Below, piece after piece: positions 1-10,290 of a stretch of 64,000 nucleotides of DNA. The notes beneath the pieces are model-generated. The model was not told the DNA's origin, did not search any database, and worked only from the letters and a program-made list of their open reading frames with translations. This DNA comes from Tridacna crocea. Taxonomy: Eukaryota > Mollusca > Bivalvia > Cardiida > Cardiidae. Numbering within the stretch: the stretch's first letter is position 1; every line of letters starts with the position of its first letter. The position numbers and the translations under genes were made by a program. Where the stretch lies: assembly GCA_943736015.1 (NCBI GenBank), contig OX031057.1, forward strand, positions 39,270,501 through 39,334,500, written 5' to 3'.

Positions 1-38
1 TCTTCTGTTACTGCTATGCTTTTAATACTCTATGTTGG

Positions 39-242
39 TTAACTCTTTACCCATCAACAAAAGTCTGGACTGGTCTAAATTGAAAGCACTTGCAGATAAC
101 ATGATTACGGTGAGATTTGTCTAGGGGAAAATGATGAGATTTGAAAAAGGGAAAATGTGTAAAATGGTGTAGGAAAAGGAGAAAATATTGGTTACCAACA
201 TTTCTTCCTTTTGCCACAACATTTTTTCGCTTAGGGTCTGTA
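39..242 (+). mobile_element. MITE-A, diverged
   Basis: Left end TTAACTCTTTACC with the GGTCTAAATTGAAAGCAC segment is intact. The core reads GGTTACC but both arms carry unpaired changes. The right end merges with the next copy. Confidence 0.65.
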
Positions 243-478
243 ACCCTTTACCACAAAGTCCTACAATTTTACAACCCTTATAAAACAGGCTTTTGAAAAT
301 CCAATGGGAAAACATGGAAATGCTGGCAACTAGCATTTTTTTTCTTTTCTGTGCAAAGTGTACGACATTTTTAGGGACAAACTTTTATCATTTAAACCAC
401 ATGCACATTGAATATCTATGTCATCTGCAAATGTTTTCAGTTTGGATTAATCAAAATTTAACCATTTAAGAAAGTTAA
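239..478 (-). mobile_element. MITE-A, diverged
   Basis: Minus-type left end (AACCCTTTACCACA), decayed hairpin, then CATCTGCAAATG and a TTAA shared with the next copy. Confidence 0.6.
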
Positions 479-715
479 CTCTTTACCACACAATCCCGGT
501 TTTATTGACCAATAGAAAGAAAGCTTTTGAAACATCGTGAGAAAAGGAGAAAATGTTGGCTACCAGCATTTTCTCCTTTTCCCACGATGTCTTCAAAACC
601 TGAAAGTTCTCAAATCGGATTCATTTTCAATTTTTGATTCACATTAATTTTTTGTCGTCTGTAAATGCTTTCAGTTTGGAGCAGTCTAGAATTTTATTGT
701 TTGGTAAAAAGTTAA
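475..715 (-). mobile_element. MITE-A
   Basis: Complete. TTAACTCTTTACCACACAAT end, hairpin with GGCTACC centre, GTCGTCTGTAAATGC, TTAA shared with the next copy. Confidence 0.85.
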
Positions 716-926
716 CTCTTTTCCAAAGACAACAAATTGTAAGCATTCACAGACCACAAAGTAGACATAGTTCACATGATACTTTTTGTGGTTTATAGGG
801 TAGAAAAAACTGGGATAAGGAGGAAATGCAGGTTACCAGTATTTTCTCCTTTTCCTGCAATGTTTTCAAAAGCCTGCCTGCCTGCTCAGAGTCATTTAAA
901 CTCAGAATTAGGTGGCAAAGCGTTAA
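712..926 (+). mobile_element. MITE-A, diverged
   Basis: Chained to the preceding copy through one TTAA. The hairpin is imperfect and the right end reads GGCAAAGCGTTAA. Confidence 0.75.
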
Positions 927-1004
927 AGCATTTGATTGGTTGGTAAGGTTTAAAACATCAGATCAGGATGGCTTTTGTAGCTTTTGGAACCTTAATCTTT
1001 AACC

Positions 1005-1175
1005 AGACAACAAAATTTGGTAACTTTTCCAAATTGAAAGCATTTTGACACTAATGATAAACTTCGACCCATATGAAAAGCTTTGTTTATGGAAAAAAAT
1101 TTGTAGAAAGAGAAATGTAAGTAACCTTTTCCCACTATGTTTTCCAAAACCATCTTCGTGAAGGTTGTAAAGGAT
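1005..1175 (+). mobile_element. MITE-A relic
   Basis: AACCAGACAACAAAATT..CCAAATTGAAAGCATTT and a broken hairpin near 1110-1150 remain. Confidence 0.5.
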
Positions 1176-1373
1176 AGGGCACCCAAATGCGGATTCCTGT
1201 AACATCCCCTTTCATTGTCGACAAACAAATGAATTCTTCCAAGACTCCTGTAATCCATAATCCATCGGCTAATAGATGTTGGTGTCCAGCATTGCATACA
1301 GATTACCTGAGTCTTAGCCATATCTGTATGATGAAAGGTGATGTTGCACATAAACCATTAGGGTGACTTATCC

Positions 1374-1603
1374 TTAACTGGTTACCACACAATCCCGATT
1401 TTTAACAACCCCTGTGGAAGAGGCCTTTTGAAAACATTAAGGGAAAAGGAGAAAATGCTGGTAACCAGCATTTTCTCCTTTTCCCTTAATGTTTTCTTAC
1501 CTATCAAAGATAAGTACCGTTAGCGGAGACACGTTTGAATTGTCATCTGCAAATGCTTTCAATTTGGACAAGTTTTCATTTTCATCGTGTGGTAAAGAGT
1601 TAA
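1374..1603 (-). mobile_element. MITE-A with compensated arms
   Basis: Complete, TTAA to TTAA. Both arms differ from consensus in step: TTAAGGG on the left and CCCTTAA on the right, so pairing is kept. Centre GGTAACC. Confidence 0.9.
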
Positions 1604-1828
1604 CTTGTTACCAAACGACAAAATTTTACACTGGTCCAAATTGAAAGCGTTTGCAGACGACAAAATGAATGTGACTAAAGAATTGAAATTTGTTTTAAAA
1701 AGGGAAGAAAACATTGTGGGAAAAGGAGAAATTGCTGGTTACCAGCATTTTCTCCTTTTCCCACAATGTTTTCAAAAGGCTTCTTTTCCAGGAGTGTTAA
1801 AAGGCAGGATTGTTTGGTAAAGGGTTAA
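1600..1828 (+). mobile_element. MITE-A
   Basis: Complete; shares its left TTAA with the opposite-facing copy before it. Perfect core with GGTTACC centre. Confidence 0.9.
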
Positions 1829-2050
1829 ACTGTTTACTGGACAACAAAATTTTAGACTGGTCCAGTTTGAAAGCATCTGCAAATAACAAACTGATGGCAG
1901 CTCACAATATGTAGTTCGTATTTGAGAGCTACACGTATTTGAGGACATGTTGGGAAAGGAAAAGGTGCTAGTCACCAGCACTCTTTCCTTTCCCCACAAT
2001 GATTTCCAAGGGTTTTTCAGCAATGGTCATGTAAGATCTGCAATCCCTAA
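1825..2050 (+). mobile_element. MITE-A, diverged
   Basis: Third member of the chain starting at 1374. Left end and GACTGGTCCAGTTTGAAAGC are clear; hairpin GCTAGTCACCAGC is diverged and the right end decayed. Confidence 0.7.
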
Positions 2051-2174
2051 CTCATCAGTAACTATTATATAACTAAAGTTTTCGTAGGGGCTATTCAACC
2101 AATCTCTGCAGCCTCTGTCTTTAAATGTGAGAGTTGGGGCCATAGACCTTAACCAAAGAATTCCATGGTAACCA

Positions 2175-2404
2175 TTAACTCTTTACCACACAATGACGAT
2201 TTTCAACGTTCATGCAAGAGATGGCTTTTGAAAACATTGTGGGGAAAAGGAGAAAATGCTGGTTACCAGCATTTTCTCCTTTTCCCACAATGTTTTCTAC
2301 CCTATCAAAGAAAACTCATTTCATACAAGCCACATTGAAACTGTCACCAGCAAATGTTTTTAATTCGGACAGGTCTAAAATCCTGTTGTTTGTTAAAGAG
2401 TTAA
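2175..2404 (-). mobile_element. MITE-A with flipped centre
   Basis: Complete and minus by its ends, yet the core centre is GGTTACC, the plus form. This is the clearest exception to the centre-base rule I found. Confidence 0.85.
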
Positions 2405-2525
2405 AAGCATCGTTGTGTCACTCAGGTCTTGTTAATGAATCAGCACATAACTGGTTCCATTCATGCAACGTCAGGCTTGGCAATCAGGAATTGATTTACT
2501 GTACTGAATCTTCGTTCCCCTTTCC

Positions 2526-2748
2526 TTAACCTTTTACCAGAAAACAAATTTTTAGTCTTGTCCAAATTGAAGGCATTTGCATTTGCACAATTTCATTCAA
2601 TGGAGTAATTTTTCTTTGATAGGGTAAAAAACATTGTGGGAAAAGAAGATAATGCTGGTTACCAACATTTTCTCATTTTCCCACTATATTTTCCAAAGGT
2701 TCCTTTCCCAGGGCTGTTTAATGTCGGCATGGTGTGTTACAAGGTTAA
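2526..2748 (+). mobile_element. MITE-A
   Basis: Ends TTAACCTTTTACCAG and ACAAGGTTAA; hairpin with GGTTACC and some unpaired changes. Confidence 0.8.
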
Positions 2749-2758
2749 TCACTTTTCT

Positions 2759-2944
2759 TTAACCCTGTACCAAACAAGAAAATCTTAGACTAGTCTGTAT
2801 TAAAAGTACATTTACATAAAAATGACAAACATATACAAATAATTGTCTCAAATGAAAGAATTAAATTTTGTGTCTGGAAAAAAAAAAGTGGATTTAAAGG
2901 AGAATGTCCTGTTTAACAGCATTTTCTCCTTTAACTAAGGTTAA
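2759..2944 (+). mobile_element. MITE-A, truncated
   Basis: Left end TTAACCCTGTACCAAAC, decayed hairpin; right end absent, abutting the next copy. Confidence 0.6.
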
Positions 2945-2950
2945 AGTATG

Positions 2951-3179
2951 TTAACCCTTTACCATACAATCCCAACTTTTAACGACCCTTAGAAAAGAGC
3001 CTACTTAAAAGATTGTGGGAAAAGAAGAAAATACTGGTAACCAGCATTTTCTCCTTTTCCCACAATGTTTTCTTCCCTTCCCGAAAGAAATTTTAAATTT
3101 TCAGTCGCTCTTACTTTGTCATCTGCAAATGCTTTTAATTTGGACCGGTCTAAAATTTTGTTGTGTGGTAAAGAGTTAA
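2951..3179 (-). mobile_element. MITE-A
   Basis: Complete. TTAACCCTTTACCATACAAT to GTGGTAAAGAGTTAA; centre GGTAACC. Confidence 0.9.
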
Positions 3180-3391
3180 AGTATCTTTTTTTGGTTGCAT
3201 ACAGAACTTTGTCACATAAACACTAAAAGTTTTCCCGAAAGAGGAAACACCAGTTATTTTATTGTCTCATAAAGATTTCTATTTGCCTACAGCAGCTGTT
3301 TTGTTCAAGTGTGATCTTCATAGAGGGGATTTCAACGATAAAACATGGATAAAATCTATTCAGCTAGATTTTGTCAGAAACTTTCTAGTGC

Positions 3392-3500
3392 TTAACCTGT
3401 AAATGGTCACCTTTGCAGACAGTGCAGATCCAAGATCAGACTGCACAAAATGTGCAGTCTGATCTTGGATCTACACTGTCTGTTTCTCTGCCATACATCC
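3392..3500. mobile_element. family-H palindrome (partial element)
   Basis: A near-perfect inverted repeat at about 3419-3480: GATCCAAGATCAGACTGCAC and its inverse around AAAATG. The TTAA ends are not both visible. Confidence 0.6.
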
Positions 3501-3726
3501 TGATGAAATCATCCTTTCATTGACACATCTTCTTTATTACTGAGAATTTCTACTTTCTTAATTTAGCTCCACAAGAGTAATAGGGGGCCATTAGGCTTTC
3601 TAGAATCTTTCCAACATGAAAACAATGTTTTATTACTGAATTAAGTGAGGTAATGACTGGCAAACCATCAAAAAAAAAGAAAAGGAGAAATGTCAGAAAA
3701 AATTTTATTTTCTAACATATTTCATT

Positions 3727-3950
3727 TACCATTTACAACACAATCCCAACTTTAAACAACCTCCAGCTAAAAGACTAGAAAACCATATGAGAAAAGGAGA
3801 GAACGATGGTAACCAGCAGTTTGTCCTTTTTCCAACAATGTTTTCTGCCCTTTCATAGACAAATTTCATGATCTGTGTAAAATGTTATTTGATGTCTGCA
3901 ATTGCTTTCAAGTTTGAACACTCCAAAATTGTGTCATTTTGTAGAGTTAA
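3727..3950 (-). mobile_element. MITE-A, diverged
   Basis: Both ends recognisable (right TTTGTAGAGTTAA); hairpin arms carry several mismatches. Confidence 0.65.
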
Positions 3951-3965
3951 TGGAAAATGCAGCTT

Positions 3966-4095
3966 CTTAAATCTTTAGCAAACAGCAGAATTCTAGCCAG
4001 GTTCAGATTTTAAGCATTTGCACAAGACAGAGTAAATGTGATTCATTTGCACAAGACAGAGTAAATGTGATTCCAATACATTAACAATTGAGAAA
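3966..4095 (+). mobile_element. MITE-A relic with internal duplication
   Basis: Left half only. A roughly 29-bp piece starting ATTTGCACAAGACAGAG is tandemly duplicated at about 4014-4072. Confidence 0.5.
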
Positions 4096-4138
4096 AGTAG
4101 TCCAGGCAAATTCATACCATTAAAAAGTATGGACATCA

Positions 4139-4194
4139 TTAACTCCTTAGCTAACAACAAGATTTTTGTACGTGACTAAATTGAAAGCAATTGC
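4139..4194 (+). mobile_element. MITE-A left end, interrupted
   Basis: TTAACTCCTTAGC..AAATTGAAAGCAATTGC, then a subfamily-B element begins abruptly; probably its insertion site. Confidence 0.5.
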
Positions 4195-4423
4195 TTAACC
4201 CTTTACTCCACAGATACTCATTTCTACGCATTGCTTGTAAGAGCCTTTGGAAAACATTGTGGCAAAATGTGAAATTGCTCGTGACGAGCAATTTCACCTT
4301 TTGTCACAATGTTTTCTACACTATCAAAAAGTGTCATATACACATAAGAAAAGGCTTCATCCTTGCTGTTTTTTAGGGTCAATTAGAGATACCATAGAAA
4401 TGCCTTATGGAGTAAAGGGTTAA
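4195..4423 (+). mobile_element. MITE-B
   Basis: TTAACCCTTTACTCCACAGA to GGAGTAAAGGGTTAA. Hairpin core AATTGCTCGTGACGAGCAATT, centre base G. Shares AACATTGTGG outer arm letters with subfamily A but has distinct flanks. Confidence 0.9.
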
Positions 4424-4435
4424 AAGTTAAAACAA

Positions 4436-4571
4436 ATGAAATGTTACTCAAATGGTGATTTCTGCCTTTTATAGGTTTGAAAACATTGTAGGAAAAGGAG
4501 AAAATGCTCAATGTTTTTAAAAGGCCTCTTTCTCAGGGTGGTTAAAACTCCAGATTGTGTGGTAAAGAGTT
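4436..4571 (+). mobile_element. MITE-A with collapsed hairpin
   Basis: AACATTGTAGGAAAAGG and GAAAATGCTC are followed directly by AATGTTTT, so most of the right hairpin arm is deleted. Confidence 0.6.
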
Positions 4572-4674
4572 CAGGGTCTGATAAGGTGAGACAGTATAGC
4601 CTGTCAGCTTAGATTGTACTTAAACACTTTACATTTCTGGCAGTCAATGTAACTTTGACATACTGTACTGTAAT

Positions 4675-4975
4675 GTGGAACGGACAAAAGCCCACTGGGA
4701 CAAAAGCCCACTAGGACAAAAGCCCACTGGACAAAAGCCCACTGCTAATTTTGGCAGGGAGGACAAAAGCTCACTGTTTATAAAAGAGTCTTACAAGATC
4801 ATTTTTTATCATTTTTGTAAGAAAGCATTTTCTGCTTTTCACACGATGTTTTCTGCTCTTCTAAAGACAAGTCACATCATTATATGATTTTTTTAATCAA
4901 ATATATGATTATAACTAGAAGTGGGCTTTTGTCCAAGTGGGCTTTTGTCCTTGTGGACTTTTGTCCTACACCCAC
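4675..4975. repeat. foldback pair of GGACAAAAGCCCACT arrays
   Basis: Four to five tandem GGACAAAAGCCCACT units at 4680-4770 face three inverted units at 4919-4968. The 140-bp spacer includes a piece resembling a MITE right half. Confidence 0.75.
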
Positions 4976-5111
4976 TGTAACACAGTGTCAGACTCATAAT
5001 ATCTTTAGCTGCAAGTTGGCCTCATAGACATGTGCATGCTTATTACAGAACATTTTGATGTATTTGCCATTTGGAAACCCAGTATGTGTGTATATTTTGA
5101 ATTTCGAGCAA

Positions 5112-5184
5112 CATATAGTTTGCCATCTGCAAAATGCTTTCAATTTGGACAAGTCTAAATTTTTGTCTTCTTGTAAAGAGTTAA
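5112..5184 (-). mobile_element. MITE-A right part only
   Basis: CATCTGCAAAATGCTTTCAA..TTGTAAAGAGTTAA; sharing TTAA with the next copy. Confidence 0.6.
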
Positions 5185-5394
5185 CTCATTACCAAATGCA
5201 AAATTTTAGGTTTGTCCAAATGGAAAGCATTTGCAGACGACAAAATGAAAGTGACTGAAAATTTGAAATTTGTTTTGTGAAGGGTAGAATCAGCCAGGGA
5301 AAAAGGAGCAAAATGCTGGTTACCAGCATTTTCTCCTTTTCCTACAATGTTTTCCAAAGGCTTCTTTCTCAGGGATTGTGTGGTAATGGGTTAA
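5181..5394 (+). mobile_element. MITE-A
   Basis: Complete with GGTTACC centre; a short deletion trims the right flank. Lies in the intron just before the NPDC1 exon at 5474. Confidence 0.85.
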
Positions 5395-5473
5395 TAGAGG
5401 TTGCTTGCTTTCTAGAGGTGGCTTGCTTCATAGAGGTGGCTACTAATACAATTATTTTTTTGTTTCTTTCCAG

Positions 5474-5638
5474 ACTTCACTCACGGGTAAAAGCTGCAAG
5501 TGATGTGGAATACCCTGCCTATGGGGTCACAGGGCCCACTAAAGAGAGACTGCCCTCCCCGGGGGACAGGAAGCTGGCCCAGAGTGCACAAATGTATCAT
5601 TATCAGCATCAAAAACAGCAGATGATAGCTATGGAAAA
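5474..5638 (+). CDS. NPDC1: NPDC1 exon (LAQSAQMYHYQHQ block)
   Basis: The acceptor is TTTCTTTCCAG just before 5474 and the donor GTATGC starts at 5639. The exon encodes a juxtamembrane segment with a YPAYGVTGP motif and the conserved MYHYQHQKQQM block. It ends with two bases of a Lys codon completed by the next exon. A MITE (5181-5394) ends 79 bp upstream. Confidence 0.85.
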
Positions 5639-8623
5639 GTATGCATTGATTATTTATGCTTCAAAGTGGATCTCATGGCATTGTTGCAGACAGTGTTGAT
5701 AAAGGATAGACTGCAGAGCTAGTGCAGTTTGATCCTTGGTCAACTCTCTCTATTAAAAGACTATTGCAATTGCAATTGAATTCTAGGTTTACCTGAAATT
5801 ACCTAAAGTGAAACATTCCAAAGGTATTTCAGTTGGCAATCTAACAATTACTGGTATCATGACCAAAATCTGACAAGAGTGACTGACGTAAAATGATATC
5901 ATATAGCTAATCTGGTTTATCCGTACAGAAATTGTGTCGTCTTTTAATTTTAGAATACAGTTTGGAACACAATAAAGGAAAGTTGGTGAATATGAGCCAA
6001 GACTGCATTTTGTTCTGTATACTTTGATTTTTTGATCTACAATGTCTCCATAACTAGTCATTCCCCCACAGCAAAATGGAGAGGGTATACTGGAATAGCC
6101 ATGGCTGTCTATCCGTCTGTCCTTCAGTCAGTCTTTAGACACAAATTTGTCTGGACAAAGTCCCATAGTCTTTCAGGCACTGAACTAAAAATCTACACAG
6201 AGTGTTCCTGTATATATGAAGTTGTGCATGTGCAATTTTTATGACCCTGCTGGGATTTGTTGTGGAATTATCTCTTTTTTAACTTTTTTTTAACTCCTAC
6301 TGTTGTACTAAACCATTCTTCATTCTATGACAAAGACATATTTTGTGACACAGTACTGGTGGGGGAATGATCACGTTTATTAATAGCTCTAGTTAAACCC
6401 AGGTTTAACTCTTTACCACACGAGAAAATTTTAGACTGGTCCAACTTGAAAGCATTTGCAGATGAAAAAATTAAGGTGACTGAAAAATTTAAAATTGGTT
6501 TGGGAAGGGTACAAAAGATTGTGGGAAAAGGAGAAAATGCTGGTTACCAGCATTTTCTCCTTTTCCCACAATGTTTTCAAAAGGCTTCTTTCTCAGGGAC
6601 ATTAAAAGTCTGGATTGTGTGGTAAAGAGTTAAGGCTGCAAAGGCACAAATGTATGAAATCCTAAGTTTTTGTTTTCAGGGCCAATGGTGAAATGAAACA
6701 AGATGCATCTGAAGACGAATCAGAAGAGGAAAACGAAGAAGGAGATTATACTGTCTATGAATGTCCTGGTCTAGCACCTGTAAGTAACTCAATCTTCAAC
6801 CCATAACTCTTCACCAAACAGGAAAATTTTTAAAAATTCAAATTGAAAGCATTTGCAGTTGACGAAATAAATGTGACTCAAAAACTGAAACTTGACTTCA
6901 GAAGAGTAGAAAATATTGTGGGAAGAGGAGAAAATGCTGGTTACCAGCATATTCTCCTTTTCCTACATTGTTTTCAGAAGATTCCTTCTTCAGTGTCATA
7001 AAAGCCAGCGATTGTTTGGGAAAAGGTTAAAACCCCTTTTGTGCCATACCTATCTTTGCAGCCATTGTAGTTTACAGTGAGACTGCACAAAACATGCAGT
7101 CTGATCACTGATCTACATCTACACCATCCACTTTTCTCAAACATTATAGACAGATGCACCTATTTTTCACTAAATCCATTGGGCGAAGGCCGGTTGGCTT
7201 ATGTCGGGGCCCTGTGTCTGTCGTGCATCTGTCTGTCAGTGTGTGTGCCTTAACTTTTATTTCAAACTTCTCTGAAACTACCAATCCAGTTTTGATGAAA
7301 CCTCACAGAAATGATCCTGCTATGGTCCTCTTCAGAATTTCTTGAAAAAATTTGATTCCTTCAAAAACTCTGGTTGCCATGGCAACAAAACTTAAAAATA
7401 TTGGAAATCTTCGAAAATCTTCTTGTCTGAAACCATAAGGCCTAGGGCTACCAAATTTTTCTTCAAATTATAGCCCTAGGGTCAAAATTGGCCTGGTCGT
7501 GGAGTCACAAGTTTTACATGGGATTATATAGAGAAAACTTTAGAATTTTCCCAGCACCTAGTCATAAGGCCATGGGCTACCAAATCTTGCCTGCGGCTTC
7601 ATCTAGCAGACCTCTGCCAAGAGTGCCAACATTATAGCCCTGGGGTCAAATTTGACCCTGCCCCCGGGGGTCACAATTGCTGGGCGTATATAGAGAAAAC
7701 TTCAGAAGTCTCCTAGCCATAAGGCCTAGGGCTACCAAATTTGGCATGATGCTTTATCTAATGGACCTCTGCCAGAGAGCCAACATTATAGCTCTTGGAT
7801 CAAATTTGAACATGGCCAGGGGGTCCCAAGTTTTACATAGGCATATATAGAGAAAACTTCTGAAGTCTCCCAGCACCTAGCCATAAGGCGTAGAGCTACC
7901 AAAATCTGCATGTGGCTTTCTCTAACAGGATTATCAAAAATTGAAAATGAGTGTTTTTTATGGGGTGAAGTCCCTTAACAAATTTTGGACTCTTCCAAAT
8001 TGAAAATATCTGCAGAATATGAATTTGAAGTTAGGAATGAGCTTATGAAATTTTAGTTTGATCTGAATTAAAAGGATTTGCAGATGGCAAGTACTATCAC
8101 AACTCGACTGAATTGATGAGTTTTGTCCACAAAAGCACAGAAAACTTTGTAGGAAAAGGAGAAAAATGCTGGGTACCAGCATTTTCTCATTTTTCTCACA
8201 ATTTTTAACTAAGTCTTTTCTTGATGATCATTAAAACTCGAAATTGTGTGGTAAAGGGTTATACAAAAATTTGTTTAACTCTTTACCAAACAACAAAATT
8301 ATAGATTGGTTCAAATTGAAAGCATTCGCAGACAACGATTTCAGTGTTGCTCAAATGGCAGAATTTGTCAGGATTATGTGGTAAAGAGTTAATAAAGGTT
8401 TCAGCTGTGCAGTTGCAATGAAAATAAACATGTTTATGCTTTTCATGTGTAAAGTAACTTTTATTTCATACCATCCGAAAAACAAAATCAATTTCTTCTT
8501 TATTATTTTCAGACGGGTGAAATGGAAGTACGAAATCCACTTTTTACCGAAGAGTCCCAAACGCCTGTCAATGGTCAACCGCCAACAGTAAATGGAATAG
8601 GCGATGATGACACAGCAGAATAA
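5474..8623 (+). CDS. NPDC1: NPDC1 homologue, 3' part of gene (three last coding exons)
   Basis: Exons 5474-5638, 6680-6779 and 8513-8623 join in frame and end at a TAA stop. The product contains KLAQSAQMYHYQHQKQQM, then an acidic stretch, then DYTVYECPGLAPTGEMEVR followed by NPLF. This is the conserved cytoplasmic C-terminal signature of neural proliferation differentiation and control protein 1, a single-pass membrane protein studied in vertebrate neurons, where it is reported to affect cell-cycle exit. All four internal exon edges have AG/GT. The extracellular part and membrane segment are not in the window, so the gene is 5'-partial; the first base here is the third base of a split codon. 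The tail after NPLF is short and rich in Pro, Asn and Asp, with no similarity I recognise. MITEs sit close to every exon. Family assignment is strong; function in a mollusc is inferred. Confidence 0.85.
5688..5750. repeat. family-H palindrome, diverged
   Basis: CAGACAGTGTTGATAAAGG pairs loosely with the inverse at 5735-5750. Lies about 50 bp after an NPDC1 exon. Similar decayed copies at about 7079-7130 and 13178-13247. Confidence 0.5.
6405..6633 (+). mobile_element. MITE-A
   Basis: Complete; perfect core, GGTTACC. Intron of NPDC1, 46 bp before the next exon, in sense orientation. Confidence 0.9.
6680..6779 (+). CDS. NPDC1: NPDC1 exon (acidic linker, TVYECPGLAP)
   Basis: The acceptor TTGTTTTCAG precedes 6680 and the donor GTAAGT starts at 6780. 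The exon encodes an acidic linker (SEDESEEENEEGD) and the invariant TVYECPGLAP motif. It ends in phase 0. MITEs end 46 bp upstream (6633) and begin about 24 bp downstream (6803). Confidence 0.85.
6803..7030 (+). mobile_element. MITE-A
   Basis: Left TTAA mutated to ATAA; core GGTTACC; right TTGGGAAAAGGTTAA. Starts just inside the NPDC1 intron. Confidence 0.85.
7150..7935 (+). repeat. dispersed repeat with internal roughly 150-bp units
   Basis: GGTTGCCATGGCAAC near 7370, then units with ATAAGGCCTAGGGCTACCAA, AACATTATAGCCCTGGGGTC and TATATAGAGAAAACTTC recurring three times. Lies in the last NPDC1 intron; no open frame runs through it. Confidence 0.65.
7975..8262 (+). mobile_element. MITE-A, diverged, lengthened
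   Basis: Left flank appears twice in diverged form before the hairpin (GCTGGGTACCAGC). Right end GGTAAAGGGTTA. Confidence 0.6.
8275..8392 (+). mobile_element. MITE-A, hairpin deleted (118 bp)
   Basis: Both TTAA ends and flanks are intact, but the sequence jumps from the left flank directly to CAGGATTATGTGG, removing the palindrome. Confidence 0.8.
8513..8623 (+). CDS. NPDC1: NPDC1 last coding exon
   Basis: The acceptor TTATTTTCAG precedes 8513. The exon opens with TGEMEVRNPLF, the most conserved part of the family, then a lineage-specific tail ending GDDDTAE and TAA at 8621-8623. The first AATAAA I see downstream is near 9803, so the 3' UTR could be about 1.2 kb and carry a MITE (9151-9379); transcript data would be needed. 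Confidence 0.85.
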   Translation, partial: TGEMEVRNPLFTEESQTPVNGQPPTVNGIGDDDTAE

Positions 8624-8787
8624 ATAGTCTATTCTTTGTATATTCTATATTGATAGAAAAATAGGATCATCTGAACAAAATGAAAGTGTTGGAATTAATA
8701 GATTCATCCCCACCTTGAATTTAGATTTGAAATACTATTTTTATAAGATACATGCTATTATTACAATGAATATTGATGAAATTGAAG

Positions 8788-9010
8788 TTTTTACCAGATG
8801 ACAAAATGTTAGAGCTAGCTACATGGAATGCATTTGCAGAAAATCAAATTAGATGTGGTTTTTATGATTGGAATTCCTTTTGAAACCTTGAAAACATTGA
8901 TTGAAAATACAAAACAAAGTTGGTTATGGTATCTTTCCATTTCCGACAAAGTTTCGAAAAGCCATGCTCCAAAGGTTTGTAAAAACATTGGTTGTCTGGT
9001 CCAGGGTTAA
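8788..9010 (+). mobile_element. MITE-A relic
   Basis: TTTACCAGATGACAAAATG..GGAATGCATTTGCAGA at left and TCCAGGGTTAA at right; no recognisable hairpin centre. Confidence 0.45.
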
Positions 9011-9150
9011 GTTTATGTGATCTTACATAGCATCTTTCTACAATGCAATCCCAAATTTTTAACTATCCAGACAAAGAAAAGTATTGAAAATTTTCTTTTC
9101 CTATAATGTTGTTCTATCTGTTGTTGAAAAATCCCATCACTTGAGCAACA

Positions 9151-9379
9151 TTAACCCTTTACCAAACGACAAAATTATAGACTGGTCCAAATTTAAAGCA
9201 CTTGCAGAGGACAAAATAAATGTAATAAGAAAATTAAAACTTGTTTCCAGCAGGGTGGAAAACATTGTGGGAAAAGGAGAAAATGCTAGTTACCAGCATT
9301 TTCTCCTTTTCCCACAATGTTTTCCAAAGGCTTCTATCTCATGATTGTAAAATCCAGGAATTGTTTGTGAAAGGGTTAA
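9151..9379 (+). mobile_element. MITE-A
   Basis: Complete; centre AGTTACC pairs imperfectly. May lie in the NPDC1 3' UTR. Confidence 0.9.
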
Positions 9380-9479
9380 ATTTGTCTTTATTATATGTTT
9401 TCAGTCTGGAAAGCTCTTTGATTTTGTTGGCTGGTAGACAATTCATCATTTACCCTGGCAGGAGACTTGAATGACCTGT

Positions 9480-10060
9480 TTAATCTCAGATCAAATTTTC
9501 AAACTCAACGTAAATGTTCACAGTTCAGAGAAAAGTACATTTATATTTAGTATTATCAATAGGTGGTTGAAATGAATTTTACCATCTTGGATGGGGCCTT
9601 TCATGGGCCTCTCACTACCTGGTCAAATTTTATTTCGAATTACATATACATGTACCATGATTTATCTTACGATTGGCTTGTATATTTTTGTCTTTGCCAA
9701 TAAGAAGGCCAGATTTTGTTATTTTCAAAGATCATTTAATATATTTGATGAATATAAAGATTACAATTACAAATTTGAAAAATGAAAAAAGAAACCCCCT
9801 TATAATAAATACAGGAGTTAATGTTTTTCAACATTTTTTTTTTTAATTTATGTAATTGTTAATTTCAGGAAGGTTATCAGTGGGTGAAATTGATTATTCA
9901 TGAATATATTAATTATCAGTATGAAAGTTTTAGATGAATGAATTCAGTAAATCGCTGTTAGTGCAATAAAAACTTTATGTATTCAGATGATTATTAATTA
10001 TTCACATACATGTATCTACAAAATGGCATTTAAATGAGCAAGGCTCTGGCAAAGGGATCC
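9480..10060. other. stretch without a gene
   Basis: AT-rich, probably 3' flank of NPDC1. AATAAA near 9803; otherwise nothing recognised. Confidence 0.5.
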
Positions 10061-10290
10061 TTAACTCTTTCCAAAACAATTCCGACTTTTAACGAACCTG
10101 GATTAGAGGGGTTTTGAAAACATTGTTGGAAAAGGAGAAAATGCTGGTAACCAGCATTTTCTCCTTTTCCAACAATGTTTTCTACCCTGTCACATACAAA
10201 TTTCATCATTTAAGTCAACATTCAATTTGTCATCTGCAAAACCTTTTAATTTGGACAAGTCTTAAATTTTGTTGTTTGGTATAGAGTTAA
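10061..10290 (-). mobile_element. MITE-A with compensated arms
   Basis: Complete. Arms read TTGTTGGAAAAGG and CCTTTTCCAACAA: the G to T change is mirrored by C to A, keeping the stem perfect. Confidence 0.9.

Noticed and set aside
1605-1820. Dozens of 60-110-residue frames with repeated GENAGYQHFLLFPQCFQ or KEKMLVTSIFSFSHNVF text
   Set aside because: These are translations of the MITE hairpin in different frames and strands. Their similarity reflects the DNA repeat, not a protein family.
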